Assembly (NCBI RefSeq): GCF_005502465.1
Contig: NZ_SCOT01000006.1
Location: 85,644-149,643 of the forward strand
DNA length: 64,000 bases
Reading direction: 5' to 3'
DNA from: Sphingopyxis sp. L1A2A
Lineage (GTDB): Bacteria > Pseudomonadota > Alphaproteobacteria > Sphingomonadales > Sphingomonadaceae
Positions 1 through 9,512 of the stretch are shown here, piece by piece (position 1 is the stretch's first letter; each line of letters starts with the position of its first letter). The translations under genes and the position numbers were made by a program. The notes below the pieces were generated by a model. The model was not told the origin of the DNA. It worked only from the letters and a program-made list of their open reading frames with translations, and made no database searches.

Positions 1-2426
1 CCTTTGGCGAGCGTCATCGTATCGCGCAGCTTACCCGCCATCTGGATCGCAATTGTCACCTCGTCATCGACGAGCAGTGCCGGATCGGCGGCGGGCCATG
101 CGGCATCGGCGATCATCGCGGTCGTGCGCTGACCTTCGGGAAGCGCGGCCCAGGCCTCTTCGGCCAGATGCGGCATCATCGGTGCGACGAGGCGGATCAG
201 CGTCAGACACGCCTCGGCGCGGGTCGCCGACGGCTTCGCCTTCTCGATCTCGTTCGCGAGCGCATGGATTTTGGCGACTGCCTTGTTGAAGCCGAGCGAT
301 TCGATGTCAGCGGCGACCCCCGCGATCGCCTGATGCAGCTTGCGCGCCAAGCCCGCATCCACGGTTCCGTCGCCGAGATTTTCGGTGTCACCGAACAGGC
401 GCCACAACCGCTGGACAAAGCGCCACGCGCCCTCGATCCCCGCTTCGCTCCACGGCAGGTCGCGTTCGGGCGGACTGTCGGAGAGCATGAACCAGCGCGC
501 GGAATCCGCGCCGTACTGGTCGAGGATGGCGTCGGGATCGACGACATTTTTCTTCGACTTCGACATCTTGATGACGCGGCCGATCGCCACCGGCGCGCCG
601 TCGGCGGCCAGCGTCGCGCGATCGGCGCTGCGCTCGATCTCATCGGGCGTGAAGTACAGCGGCGGCAAGCCTTCGCCCTGATCGCGGCTGTACGTCTCGT
701 GCGTCACCATGCCCTGCGTGAACAGGCTGGCGAAGGGTTCGACGATGTCGATCATCCCCATCTTGTGCAGCGCGCGGGTCCAGAAGCGCGCATAGAGCAG
801 GTGCAGGATCGCATGTTCGATGCCGCCGATATACTGATCGACCGGCAGCCAGCGGCGGATCACCTCGGGATCGAACGGCTTGTCGCTGGGCGAGCTGGCG
901 AAGCGCAAGAAATACCACGACGAATCGACGAAGGTGTCGAGCGTGTCGGTTTCGCGCAACGCGTCGCCGCCGCAGGTCGGGCAGGCGACATGTTTCCACG
1001 TCGGATGACGGTCGAGCGGATTGCCGGGGACCGAAAAATCGACATCTTCGGGCAGCACGACGGGCAGCTGGCTTTTCGGAACCGGCACCGTGCCGCAGCT
1101 GTGGCAATGGATGAACGGGATCGGGGTGCCCCAGTAACGCTGGCGCGACACGCCCCAGTCGCGCAGGCGCCACACCGTGGTCCCCTTGCCCCAACCCTCA
1201 TGCTCGGCGCGCGCGACGACGGCCGCTTTGGCTTCGTCGATGCTCATGCCATCAAGGAAATGGCTGTTCACCAGCTTGCCGGGGCCGGTGTACGCCTCGG
1301 TGCCCGTGAAATGCTGCGCGACCTCGTCGCCATCGGCGATGACGCGGTGGACTTGCAGGCCATATTTATGCGCGAAATCAAGATCGCGCTGGTCGTGCGC
1401 CGGGCAGCCAAAAATCGCCCCGGTGCCATAATCCATCAACACATAATTCACGACCCACACCGGCATGTGCCAGTTCGGGTCGAGCGGATGTTCGACCGAC
1501 AGGCCGGTATCAAAGCCCAGCTTTTCGGCGGTTTCGAGCTGCTCGGCCGAGGTGCCCTGGCGGCGGCATTCGGCGATGAAGGCCGCCAGTTCGGGGGCAT
1601 CCTTCGCCAGCTGTTCGGCCAGCGGATGGTCGGGAGAAATCGCGGCAAAGCTCGCGCCGAACAGCGTGTCGGGCCGCGTCGTGAAGACATCGAAGCCCGG
1701 TGCGCCGCCGGCCATTTTGAAGCTGAATTCCAGCCCCTGCGACTTGCCGATCCAGTTTTCCTGCATCAGCCGCACCTTGTCGGGCCAGCTGTCGAGGCTG
1801 CCGAGGCCTTCGAGCAGTTCCTCGGCGAAGTCGGTGATCTTCAAAAACCACTGCGACAATTTCTTCTTTTCGACCAGCGCACCCGAACGCCAGCCGCGGC
1901 CGTCGATCACCTGTTCATTGGCGAGCACGGTCATGTCGACCGGATCCCAATTGACGTAGCTGTGCTTGCGCGTCACCAGCCCGGCGGCGAACAGGTCGAG
2001 GAACAAGGCTTGTTCCTGGCCATAATAATCGGGCTCGCACGTCGCGAGCTCGCGGTTCCAGTCGATCGCGAGGCCAAGCCGTTTGAGCTGGCCGCGCATC
2101 GACGCGATATTGTCGCGGGTCCAGCCGCCGGGATGAACGCCCTTTTCCATCGCGGCATTTTCGGCCGGCATCCCGAAGGCATCCCAGCCCATCGGATGAA
2201 GGACGTCATGCCCGGTCATCCGCTTGAAGCGTGCCAGCACATCGCCCATCGCATAGTTGCGGACGTGACCCATGTGGATGCGCCCCGACGGATAGGGGAA
2301 CATCTCGAGGATATAGGCCTTGGGCTTTTCGCCGCCATCGGTGGTGGCAAAGCTGTTCGCCGCCTCCCACGCCGCTTGCCAGCGAGCATCGGCGGCCAAG
2401 GCGCCAAAGCGCGGTTCGCGGGTCAT
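1..2426 (-). CDS. leuS: Leucyl-tRNA synthetase, C-terminus cut by window edge
   Basis: Cytosolic class I enzyme that charges tRNA-Leu. About 808 residues are visible from the ATG at 2426 down to the window edge; the family is usually about 830-870 residues, so only the extreme C-terminus is missing. HMGH stands for the HIGH motif at residues 51-54 and KMSKS lies at about 620-624, with the editing (CP1) insertion between them. The gene sits 47 bases downstream of the DUF3576 lipoprotein gene on the same strand, an arrangement common in alphaproteobacteria. A long opposite-strand open frame over it is a GC-driven shadow. Confidence 0.97.
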   Translation of the reverse strand, partial: MTREPRFGALAADARWQAAWEAANSFATTDGGEKPKAYILEMFPYPSGRIHMGHVRNYAMGDVLARFKRMTGHDVLHPMGWDAFGMPAENAAMEKGVHPGGWTRDNIASMRGQLKRLGLAIDWNRELATCEPDYYGQEQALFLDLFAAGLVTRKHSYVNWDPVDMTVLANEQVIDGRGWRSGALVEKKKLSQWFLKITDFAEELLEGLGSLDSWPDKVRLMQENWIGKSQGLEFSFKMAGGAPGFDVFTTRPDTLFGASFAAISPDHPLAEQLAKDAPELAAFIAECRRQGTSAEQLETAEKLGFDTGLSVEHPLDPNWHMPVWVVNYVLMDYGTGAIFGCPAHDQRDLDFAHKYGLQVHRVIADGDEVAQHFTGTEAYTGPGKLVNSHFLDGMSIDEAKAAVVARAEHEGWGKGTTVWRLRDWGVSRQRYWGTPIPFIHCHSCGTVPVPKSQLPVVLPEDVDFSVPGNPLDRHPTWKHVACPTCGGDALRETDTLDTFVDSSWYFLRFASSPSDKPFDPEVIRRWLPVDQYIGGIEHAILHLLYARFWTRALHKMGMIDIVEPFASLFTQGMVTHETYSRDQGEGLPPLYFTPDEIERSADRATLAADGAPVAIGRVIKMSKSKKNVVDPDAILDQYGADSARWFMLSDSPPERDLPWSEAGIEGAWRFVQRLWRLFGDTENLGDGTVDAGLARKLHQAIAGVAADIESLGFNKAVAKIHALANEIEKAKPSATRAEACLTLIRLVAPMMPHLAEEAWAALPEGQRTTAMIADAAWPAADPALLVDDEVTIAIQMAGKLRDTMTLAK

Positions 2427-2473
2427 TCGTCGGTTACCCCGTTTGTCTGTCTGGGCGGCGCGGCGCCGCCGGA

Positions 2474-2935
2474 TTAGCCTTCGATGGCGCTACGGCGCAG
2501 ATCGCGGGCGCGGGTGAGGATGATTTCCTCGAGCTTTTGCACCGTCGCCGCCTGCACCGGCGCATCGACCCAGGCGCCGCCCTGTGCGACCTGGCGCGAG
2601 GCGACGACGCGCAGCGCATCGGCACGCAGATCGCGGTCGAGGATCGACACCGTCACCTTCATCCGCTCGCCGGGGTTGCCCGGGTTCGCATACCAGTCGG
2701 TGATGATCACCCCGCCCGACGAATCGGCCTGGAGCAACGGCATGAACGACAGCGCGTCGAGCGAGGCGCGCCACAAATAGCTGTTGACGCCGATCGTCGT
2801 GACCTGGCTGGCGGCGAGGTCGGCGCGCGGCCGGTCCTTGCCGGCGCAGGCCGAAAGGCCGAGCGCCGCGAGCCCGAGCAGCGTGAACACGACCGGACGG
2901 CGACCGCGCTGGGCAAGGACGGAAAGCTGGGACAT
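2474..2935 (-). CDS. DUF3576 family lipoprotein
   Basis: A 153-residue protein with a lipoprotein signal peptide: a hydrophobic stretch at about 14-29 ending in the lipobox GLSAC, with the lipidated cysteine at residue 30. The rest matches my recollection of the alphaproteobacterial DUF3576 family, which is typically encoded just before leuS; its function is unknown. It is probably anchored in the outer membrane or facing the periplasm. It is likely co-transcribed with leuS. The 280 bases upstream, to the divergent gene at 3216, hold no gene and must contain both promoters. Confidence 0.85.
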   Translation of the reverse strand: MSQLSVLAQRGRRPVVFTLLGLAALGLSACAGKDRPRADLAASQVTTIGVNSYLWRASLDALSFMPLLQADSSGGVIITDWYANPGNPGERMKVTVSILDRDLRADALRVVASRQVAQGGAWVDAPVQAATVQKLEEIILTRARDLRRSAIEG

Positions 2936-3215
2936 GCCGATAACACCTTATCTCTTGAGCGCCGCCGCATCACGAAGACCGGACCGCGCAGAACGGAATT
3001 GCGAGCGTCTCTATCGCCCTTGCCGCCGCCCCGCAAGCGCGGCAATTTCGGCTTTGCCGCGGTTCAGAGTCTGGTCAGATTTGAGATGCAGTGTGACGAT
3101 CGCGCAACAATTTCGGTGAAAAGCGGGCCTGGTGCGATAAATCGGTGGGATTCACTGGCAATATCGCCGCCGCAGTCCTATCTCAGGATTCGATTGGGGT
3201 TGGAGTCGCAGCAAC

Positions 3216-3929
3216 ATGGCGCGGAAATCGCGACATTTTTGGAAGGGAAGTCTCACCGCTTTGGCGGTGGTTTCGCTTGCCTTGCCGCCAGCCCTCGCCG
3301 CCATGTCGCGGTCTGACCGCATCCGCGACACCGCTTTATCCGAAACCCTGCTCGGCCAGTTCACCCCGGCATCGGGCGATCCGCGCCTGATCGCACGCTA
3401 TGCCAAAATGTCGGCGGAACAGCGCCGCAGTTTCAGCTTCACGCCCGCGCTCACCGATGACAGCCGCAAGAACCGCGCGATCACCGTCGTGATTCGCGCC
3501 CGCGACGACGCATCGAGCGCCGCGCGGACGTCGGCATTGGCGGCTGGCCGCACCGCACCGATCGCCATTACTCCGGTCGCCTACAATTTGGGTGCCTCGG
3601 TCGGGTTCGAGAAATTCGTCACCCCGTCGCTGCCGCGCGGCACCGACCTGCGCAACCTGCCGGTCGCCAAGGCGCCCGAACAGGCCGAAAAGAAATCACG
3701 CTTTGCGACGCGCATGCTTAACCGGCCGAGCGATCCGAGCGGCGCGACCGACCGCATCACCACACCCGGCGAAGCCTCCGCCGTCGATGTCGTCAGCAGC
3801 TATCGCCTGACCAAGAATATCGATGTCACCGCCGGCGTCCGCTACAAGAGCGACGACCGCGTCGAACCGCTGACCGATACGCGCCGCGACAGCCAGGCGG
3901 TCTATGTCGGAACCGCGTTCCGCTTCTGA
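3216..3929 (+). CDS. Exported protein, possible outer-membrane protein
   Basis: A 237-residue protein that I do not recognise. It has a clear signal peptide (basic start, hydrophobic 12-28, likely cleavage after ALA near 29). The end alternates polar and hydrophobic residues and finishes in a terminal phenylalanine, as outer-membrane barrel proteins do. The C-terminal stretch (about 185-237) reads like the last strands of a small barrel. The N-terminal half is rich in Ala, Arg and Thr and looks unstructured. Its 3' end overlaps the convergent thiE-like gene by 28 bases. Barrel assignment is inference. Confidence 0.7.
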   Translation: MARKSRHFWKGSLTALAVVSLALPPALAAMSRSDRIRDTALSETLLGQFTPASGDPRLIARYAKMSAEQRRSFSFTPALTDDSRKNRAITVVIRARDDASSAARTSALAAGRTAPIAITPVAYNLGASVGFEKFVTPSLPRGTDLRNLPVAKAPEQAEKKSRFATRMLNRPSDPSGATDRITTPGEASAVDVVSSYRLTKNIDVTAGVRYKSDDRVEPLTDTRRDSQAVYVGTAFRF

Positions 3930-4519
3930 CGCATCCGGCGCTTCACCGCCGCATTTTCCCAAGCATCGATCGCGGCCCACCCGGGTCTGACGTGACGCGT
4001 CCGGCGGTTCAGTTCGCGCGCCAGCGCGGGCGTCATTCCGCCAAGCGCGACCGGCTGCGCCCCCGCGAGACGCGCCAGCCGCAACCACGCAGCCGGGCCG
4101 AGCGCCGCAGCGCCGAGGTGCGAGCGTGTCGAATGCAGCGGCGAGATGAAAGCGCCGTTGGCCCCTACGCGGCGCGCGCGGCGCGCCTCGCGCGCGTCAT
4201 GCACCGGCATCGTGACGATCAGGCCCAGCCGGTGCGCCTGCGCGGCGCGGTGGGCGTCATGCTGGCGCAGATGAACACCACCGGCGCCCCAGCGCCCCGC
4301 CCTATCGGGCGTCCCGGCGAGCAATATCGTCAAGCCGCGCGCCCGCGCCACCCGCATCAGCCGCCGCAACAGGCGCCAGCGCGCGCCGCGGGTCAGGCTG
4401 TCATGCCGCAGGACGATCCCGCTGCCCGGCGGCAGCGTCGCCGCCAACTGGACGACCCCGACCGTCAGCCGTTCGTCGCTGAACAGCCATTGCGGCGGCA
4501 GGGGGTGGCGTCGGACCAT
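3902..4519 (-). CDS. Thiamine-phosphate synthase-like (ThiE/TenI fold) protein
   Basis: A 205-residue TIM-barrel protein of the ThiE/TenI family. The family landmarks are GVHLRQ at about 81-86, an SPLHSTRSH phosphate loop at about 126-134 where true ThiE has a P(T/V)xTK-type loop, and ALGGM at 158-162. The lysine and some polar residues of catalytic ThiE are not obvious, so it may be a TenI-like or diverged paralogue. I chose the ATG at 4519 because the longer frame would run into the divergent yggS gene at 4576. The C-terminal 15 residues are strongly basic. Substrate and activity are uncertain. Confidence 0.75.
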   Translation of the reverse strand: MVRRHPLPPQWLFSDERLTVGVVQLAATLPPGSGIVLRHDSLTRGARWRLLRRLMRVARARGLTILLAGTPDRAGRWGAGGVHLRQHDAHRAAQAHRLGLIVTMPVHDAREARRARRVGANGAFISPLHSTRSHLGAAALGPAAWLRLARLAGAQPVALGGMTPALARELNRRTRHVRPGWAAIDAWENAAVKRRMRQKRNAVPT

Positions 4520-4575
4520 CGCCCTTCCTATAGGCGCGTCGCGGGCGCAAGCAACGCGCCGGGATAGGACGATCA

Positions 4576-5238
4576 ATGAGCGACGCGGCGGACAGACTGA
4601 GCGAAGTGCAGGCCAAGATCGCCGACGCAGCAACGCGCGCGCAGCGGCGCGCCGACGATATCTGCCTGATCGCGGTGTCGAAAACGCATGATGCTGCAGC
4701 GATCCGCCCGCTGATCGCGGCGGGCCAGCGCCATTTCGGGGAAAACCGGGTGCAGGAAGCCGCCGCCAAATGGCCCGACCTGCGCGCCGAAACCCCCGAC
4801 ATCAAACTGCACCTGATCGGCCAACTGCAATCGAACAAGGCCGACGAAGCCGTCGCGCTGTTCGACGCGATCCATTCGATCGATCGCTCGTCGCTGGTGC
4901 AGGCGCTGGCAAAGGCCTGCGAAAAGACAGGCAAGCAGCCGCAGCTGTTCGTGCAGGTCAATATCGGCGACGAGGAGCAAAAGGGCGGCTGCAACGTCGC
5001 CGACCTGCCCGCGCTTTTGGCCGAAGCTAAGGCGACCGGGCTGACGATCGAAGGCCTGATGGCGATCCCCCCCGCCGACATTGAACCCGCGCCCTTCTTC
5101 GCGCTGCTCGATGAGCTGGCAGAGCGGAACGGCCTGCCGGGGCGGTCGATGGGGATGAGCGGCGATTATGAGACCGCGGTGATGCTAGGCGCAACGCATG
5201 TGCGCGTCGGGACTGCGCTGTTTGGGGTGCGGGGATAA
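4576..5238 (+). CDS. yggS: YggS/PROSC family PLP homeostasis protein
   Basis: A 220-residue pyridoxal-phosphate-binding protein with the alanine-racemase-like barrel. It keeps the cytosolic level of free PLP in balance and has no known catalytic reaction. The PLP lysine is in the AVSKTH motif at residue 36; other family marks are FGENRVQE, HLIGQLQSNK and the MGMSGDYETAV motif near the end. Length matches the family. It is transcribed divergently from the thiE-like gene with 56 bases between the starts. Confidence 0.95.
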   Translation: MSDAADRLSEVQAKIADAATRAQRRADDICLIAVSKTHDAAAIRPLIAAGQRHFGENRVQEAAAKWPDLRAETPDIKLHLIGQLQSNKADEAVALFDAIHSIDRSSLVQALAKACEKTGKQPQLFVQVNIGDEEQKGGCNVADLPALLAEAKATGLTIEGLMAIPPADIEPAPFFALLDELAERNGLPGRSMGMSGDYETAVMLGATHVRVGTALFGVRG

Positions 5239-5273
5239 GTGGAACTATCGGCTCCATTGTTGGAACTGCAACC

Positions 5274-5942
5274 ATGACCCTCCGTCGCTCCTTGTCGACT
5301 CCAATACCCGAGATATTCTTCGCCGCTGAGCAGATTCTGCAAGCCCTCAAAAAACACGATGCAGGGGATGTGAGCGACGCGGACGCTCTCCTTCGCGCCG
5401 CAAACAATGACATCGTTAGAGCTTACACGGAACAAGCATGGGGGAAGGGCGCTACTGCCCGATACGGTTTCTTGAGCATTAGCAAAGCTCCGCCACACTT
5501 CCCGCTCTCCGATCGGCCACGACCGCGGATGCCCAATGCCTCTACGCGCGCGATGGTTATAGCCCGCGATGGGTACCATTGCCGCTTTTGCGGTATTCCG
5601 GTCATCGACCCGACATTGAGGCGGTTGGTCAGCTCTTGCTACCCGTCAGCAGTGGGTTGGGGATCAACGAATGATAGCCAGCACTCGGCATTCCAATGCA
5701 TGTGGCTCCAGTTCGACCACATCCTCCCGAATAGTCGGGGCGGCAACAGTCTCCTCGATAACATCGTGATCGCGTGCGCGGCGTGTAACTTCGGTCGGAT
5801 GGAAGCCACGCTCGAAGAGGCGCGGCTTCATCACCCTCTCCAAGTGGATCCACCAATAGCTTGGGACTACCATGCAGAATGGGACGGACTGGAGAGGTTT
5901 CGCGGCAAACTCCGAAGCGCTTCAGCCTCGTCGCTCTATTGA
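5274..5942 (+). CDS. HNH endonuclease domain protein
   Basis: A 222-residue protein with a C-terminal HNH nuclease domain. Two zinc-knuckle pairs, CRFC (103-106) and CAAC (168-171), flank the metal-binding core FDHILP (147-152) and the LDN motif at 161-163. Residues 1-90 have no recognised domain. Three sampled lines count 33, 37 and 32 G+C of 60, clearly below the 65-70% of most neighbours, and codon use is less biased. The gene starts 35 bases after yggS and its last 7 bases overlap the convergent DUF4402 gene. This suggests a transferred stand-alone nuclease, perhaps defence-related, but no partner gene is seen and its target is unknown. Confidence 0.85.
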   Translation: MTLRRSLSTPIPEIFFAAEQILQALKKHDAGDVSDADALLRAANNDIVRAYTEQAWGKGATARYGFLSISKAPPHFPLSDRPRPRMPNASTRAMVIARDGYHCRFCGIPVIDPTLRRLVSSCYPSAVGWGSTNDSQHSAFQCMWLQFDHILPNSRGGNSLLDNIVIACAACNFGRMEATLEEARLHHPLQVDPPIAWDYHAEWDGLERFRGKLRSASASSLY

Positions 5943-6460
5943 TACTCCACCGTCACCGGAATGCGCCCCCGATAATCACCGTCATCGGCGCCCGCGATCT
6001 GCAACCGGCCGCCGAAACGAAACTGCAAACGCCCGTCGGGGCCGAGCCGCGGGGCGGCGGACAGGTCGGTGATCAGGTCGGTGACGCGCGCAGTGCGGCC
6101 GTGGCCGCCCTCCAGATCGACGCTGGTCGGCAGGATGACGCGCACTTCGGCGCCGGGCGCGCCGCGCACGGTAACAACACCCGTCAGCGCAAAGCCGCCG
6201 AGATCGACGACGTCGCCGCGCAGGCGGCGCGTGCCCGAGACCGGATCGACCGCGACCTCGCCGCCCATCGCGCCGACCGCGATGCGGCCCATGTCGAGCC
6301 GGGTTTCGACCTCGACGCGCAGCGGCACCTCGGCCTCGCGCGCCGTCGCGCTGGTCGCCCTGTCGGGCGCGCAGAGCAGGCACTGCACTGCCGCCGCGGG
6401 GCCACTGGCAAAAGTCAGGACAAAGGCAAGGAAAAGGCGCAGTTTCACCTCTGACCGCAT
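5936..6460 (-). CDS. DUF4402 domain exported protein
   Basis: A 174-residue protein with a signal peptide (hydrophobic 7-22, probable cleavage after AAA) and a beta-rich DUF4402 domain that ends in the family-typical GDYRGRIPVTVEY segment. DUF4402 proteins are exported and resemble pilus or surface subunits; the exact role is unknown. Two cysteines just after the signal peptide (CLLC) are unusual and could form a disulphide or hold a group. No chaperone-usher genes lie nearby. The 3' end overlaps the HNH gene by 7 bases. Confidence 0.8.
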   Translation of the reverse strand: MRSEVKLRLFLAFVLTFASGPAAAVQCLLCAPDRATSATAREAEVPLRVEVETRLDMGRIAVGAMGGEVAVDPVSGTRRLRGDVVDLGGFALTGVVTVRGAPGAEVRVILPTSVDLEGGHGRTARVTDLITDLSAAPRLGPDGRLQFRFGGRLQIAGADDGDYRGRIPVTVEYQ

Positions 6461-6534
6461 AGCCGCACCATGGTTAACCCCGCGTAAAACGCCCGCACCG
6501 CTAATCGCTGGCTAGTTTTGCGCTTTTCGGCCAC

Positions 6535-7614
6535 ATGTGCGCGATGATCACACTCGTGCCGTCCCCCCGGCTGAACGCGCTCGCCACCGCCGTGCCGGGC
6601 CACGACATCCATCAGGCCTTTATCGATTGGGCGTCCCCGCGACTGACCGACGAGCGCGTCCGCGCCGTCTTTTCGCGGATGACCGCGCGGTCGGGGATTG
6701 ATCATCGCTGGTCGGTGCTGCCCCCCACAGCGAATGGCGGATCGCCGGTCGCGGCGGGCGGGTTTTACGATGTTCCCGGCCTGCCGCCGACCTCGACGCG
6801 GATGCACGCTTATGCCGATCATGCCCCCGAGCTCGCGATGCAGGCGATTGCCGCGCTGGGCGATGCGTTCGATGCGGCGCGGATCACCCATATCGTCGTC
6901 GCCAGCTGCACCGGCTTTGTCGCGCCGGGGATCGACCAGATCCTGGCGCGGCGGCTGGGTCTGTCCCCGACCGTCGAGCGGGTACTGATCGGGTTCATGG
7001 GTTGTTACGCCGGGGTCACCGCGCTGCGCACCGCGCGGCATATCGTGCGGTCGGAGGCGGGTGCGGTAGTGCTGGTGGTCAGCGTCGAGCTATCGACGCT
7101 CCACCTGCAACTCGAAGATGCCCCCGAACCTTTGCTCGCGATGCTCCAGTTCAGCGACGGCGCCGCAGCGGCGATCGTGTCGGCCGATCGAGTCGGATTC
7201 GAGCTGGGCGACGGCGCCAGTCTGGCGCTGGAGGATAGCGCCGACCTGATCCGCTGGGACATTGGCGACACCGGCTTTGCGATGCAGCTGTCGGGCGAAG
7301 TGCCGGGACGGCTGCGCGACGCGTTGTCCGCCCCGGAGGTACGAAGCCAGTTGTTCGGCGCGGGCGATCCGCCGCCGCTCCTCGCAGTCCATGCCGGGGG
7401 GCGTTCGGTGCTCGATGCGGTCGAGCATGCGCTGGCGGTGCCAGCCGAGGCACTGTCCGACAGCCGCGCGGTGCTCGCGCGCTTTGGCAATATGTCGTCG
7501 GCGACGATCCTGTTCGTGCTCGCCGACATGATGGCGCGCGGGGCGACGGGCGAGGGGCTCGCGATCGCTTTCGGTCCCGGGCTCGCTGCCGAAGCGATCC
7601 GCTTCACGGCATGA
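6535..7614 (+). CDS. Type III polyketide synthase (chalcone/stilbene synthase family)
   Basis: A 359-residue homodimeric-type condensing enzyme that extends an acyl-CoA starter with malonyl-CoA and cyclises the chain. The Cys-His-Asn triad is visible: Cys157 in GFMGCYAG, His286 in LAVHAGG and Asn319 in FGNMSSAT. The first gene of a three-gene operon, it overlaps the methyltransferase by ATGA. Starts at 6535 and 6544 are both possible. Alkylresorcinol or alkylpyrone synthesis is the likely class, because bacterial homologues next to methyltransferase and flavoprotein genes make phenolic lipids; the actual product cannot be read from the sequence. Confidence 0.93.
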   Translation: MCAMITLVPSPRLNALATAVPGHDIHQAFIDWASPRLTDERVRAVFSRMTARSGIDHRWSVLPPTANGGSPVAAGGFYDVPGLPPTSTRMHAYADHAPELAMQAIAALGDAFDAARITHIVVASCTGFVAPGIDQILARRLGLSPTVERVLIGFMGCYAGVTALRTARHIVRSEAGAVVLVVSVELSTLHLQLEDAPEPLLAMLQFSDGAAAAIVSADRVGFELGDGASLALEDSADLIRWDIGDTGFAMQLSGEVPGRLRDALSAPEVRSQLFGAGDPPPLLAVHAGGRSVLDAVEHALAVPAEALSDSRAVLARFGNMSSATILFVLADMMARGATGEGLAIAFGPGLAAEAIRFTA

Positions 7615-8324
7615 ACCCCTTCACCAGCCTTCGCGCGCCGATCGACGCCGAAGAGGAGATGGACGCGGTAGAGCTGGCGCCCGCCCGCTATGCCAAGGTG
7701 CTTGCCGACCTGTCGCGGATCAACGCGCTGACGCTGGCGGCGCGCTCCACGCTGGGGTTTCTCGACCGCGTCGCCGCGAGCGGGCTGGGGACAAAGCCGT
7801 GGCGGATCCTCGATGTCGGCTTTGGCAGCGGCGACATGCTGGCGCGGATCGACCGCTGGGGGACCAAGCGCGGCGTCGCGCTTGATCTGGTCGGGATCGA
7901 TCTCAACCCGAAAAGCGCGCCGGTCGCCGAAGCCCGCCTGGGCGCGCGGGCGCAGTTGGTCACCGGCGATTACCGCGATCTGGCGGGGCGGGGGTGGGAC
8001 ATCATCCTCTCCAGCTTGGTCACCCATCATATGAGTGCCGCCGAGCGCGACGCATTCCTACGCTTTATGGACGCCGAGGCGGCGCGCGGCTGGCTGGTCA
8101 ACGACCTCCACCGCCAGCGCCTGCCCTTTGCCGGCTATCCGCTGCTGGCGGCGCTCGCGCTGGTCGATCCGATCGTCCGCCGCGATGGCCAGCTGTCGGT
8201 CGGTCGCAGTTTTCGGCGCTCAGAGTGGCAGGCGATGCTGACCAAAGCCTTGCCCGATACCGCGGCGGATACGCGCATCTTTCGCAGCTTTCCCTATCGC
8301 CTGTGTGTCGAGCGTATCCGGTGA
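7611..8324 (+). CDS. Class I SAM-dependent methyltransferase
   Basis: A 237-residue methyltransferase with a SAM-binding motif I (ILDVGFGSGDML, near 66-77), an acidic VGIDLNP motif II, and a HHMS segment at about 140-143. It begins within the last bases of the PKS gene (ATGA overlap) and its own stop overlaps the next start (GTGA), so the three are translationally coupled. It most likely O- or C-methylates the polyketide. In Streptomyces the comparable gene is of a different methyltransferase type, so function here is inferred from position. Confidence 0.9.
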   Translation: MNPFTSLRAPIDAEEEMDAVELAPARYAKVLADLSRINALTLAARSTLGFLDRVAASGLGTKPWRILDVGFGSGDMLARIDRWGTKRGVALDLVGIDLNPKSAPVAEARLGARAQLVTGDYRDLAGRGWDIILSSLVTHHMSAAERDAFLRFMDAEAARGWLVNDLHRQRLPFAGYPLLAALALVDPIVRRDGQLSVGRSFRRSEWQAMLTKALPDTAADTRIFRSFPYRLCVERIR

Positions 8325-9418
8325 CCGACGCGATCGTCGTCGGCGCCGGGCCCGCCGGGGCCGCCGCAGCGATCGGGCTGGCGCACGCGGGCGCCAAGGT
8401 GCTGCTGCTCGAACGGACGCGCGAAACCGGCGATGCGCTGTGCGGGGGGTTCCTGAGCTGGCATTCGCTGGCGCGGCTCGCCGCGCTCGGCATCGACCGC
8501 GCGGCGCTGGGCGGCCAGCAGGTCGCGCGGGTGCGGCTGTTCGCCGGGTCGCGCCGCAGCGAGACCCGTCTGCCGCAAGCCGCCATGGGGGTGTCGCGCC
8601 GCCGTCTCGATACGGTCTTGCAAGCAGCGGCGGTCGCCGCGGGGGCTGATCTGCAGCGCGGGGTCCACGCGACCACGATCGACGGTGCCGCCGTCCAGAC
8701 ACGCGATGGAACGACGCTCACCGCTCCCGCGCTATTCCTCGCCGCGGGCAAACACGGGTTTCGCGGTTTTCCGCGCGAACCTGCACCCTGGCAGCAGCGC
8801 GATCCGGTGATGGGCCTGCGGCTGCGGCTGCCGCATCACCCTGCGCTCGATCGGTTGGTTGGCGACGCCGTCGAGCTTCATCTGTTCGACCGCGGCTATG
8901 CCGGGCTGGTGCGGCAGGAGGACGGCAGCGCGAACCTGTGTCTCGCCACCCACAAGTCGCGCCTTGACGACGCGAGCGGCGATCCGGCGGCGCTGCTGCG
9001 CACCCTGGGCGCCGCGCATCCGATGCTGGCTGAGCGGCTGGCGTTTGCCGACTGGTCCCAATCGATCGACGCGATCGGCCATGTTCCCTATGGCTGGCGC
9101 ACCGCCGACACCGCGCCCGGGCTGTTCCGCCTCGGCGATCAGGCGGGAGTGATCCCCAGCCTGGCGGGAGAGGGCATGGGACTGGCGATGGCCAGCGGTC
9201 ATGCGGCGGTGGCGGCATGGCGCCGCGGCGGCGGTGACGCAGCGCCCGCGTTCCAGCGCACGCTCGCGGCGCGCATGACGCGGCCCTTTGGCATCGCCAG
9301 CGCCGTCTGGCGCACCGGCGAAAACCCGCGCACAGCGGGCGGTCTGACTTCGCTGGCGGCGGCCTTTCCATCGCTGGTCCGCTGGGCGTCGCAAGCGACG
9401 CGAATCCCGGGCGACTGA
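8321..9418 (+). CDS. FAD-dependent oxidoreductase, geranylgeranyl-reductase / aromatic-hydroxylase type
   Basis: A 365-residue flavoprotein. The N-terminal dinucleotide-binding motif GAGPAG follows directly after the GTG start at 8321, and the second FAD motif ([15 protein letters not shown]) lies near residues 270-284. I chose the GTG because it overlaps the methyltransferase stop by 4 bases and puts the Rossmann motif at residue 7, as the family requires; the longer upstream frame is a shadow. It would hydroxylate or otherwise oxidise the polyketide ring, as the third enzyme of the operon. Confidence 0.9.
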   Translation: MTDAIVVGAGPAGAAAAIGLAHAGAKVLLLERTRETGDALCGGFLSWHSLARLAALGIDRAALGGQQVARVRLFAGSRRSETRLPQAAMGVSRRRLDTVLQAAAVAAGADLQRGVHATTIDGAAVQTRDGTTLTAPALFLAAGKHGFRGFPREPAPWQQRDPVMGLRLRLPHHPALDRLVGDAVELHLFDRGYAGLVRQEDGSANLCLATHKSRLDDASGDPAALLRTLGAAHPMLAERLAFADWSQSIDAIGHVPYGWRTADTAPGLFRLGDQAGVIPSLAGEGMGLAMASGHAAVAAWRRGGGDAAPAFQRTLAARMTRPFGIASAVWRTGENPRTAGGLTSLAAAFPSLVRWASQATRIPGD

Positions 9419-9512
9419 ACGGCCCGCCCCTTGCGGGACCGCAGGTTCGGTCCGATATTGGGGGCAACCGCGACGCCGCCGACGATCGACCGCAGCCAAG
9501 GAGACATCCATC

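Noticed and set aside
168..2477. A 769-codon plus-strand open frame opposite leuS
   Set aside because: It is antisense to a conserved synthetase, has low-complexity Arg/Ala/Asp composition and no ribosome site; GC-rich codon use keeps the reverse frame open.
6474..6488. TTAA-N7-TAAA before the PKS gene as a CtrA site
   Set aside because: The second half matches only 3 of 4 bases in a different way from known variants, and a 15-base pattern this loose is expected by chance.
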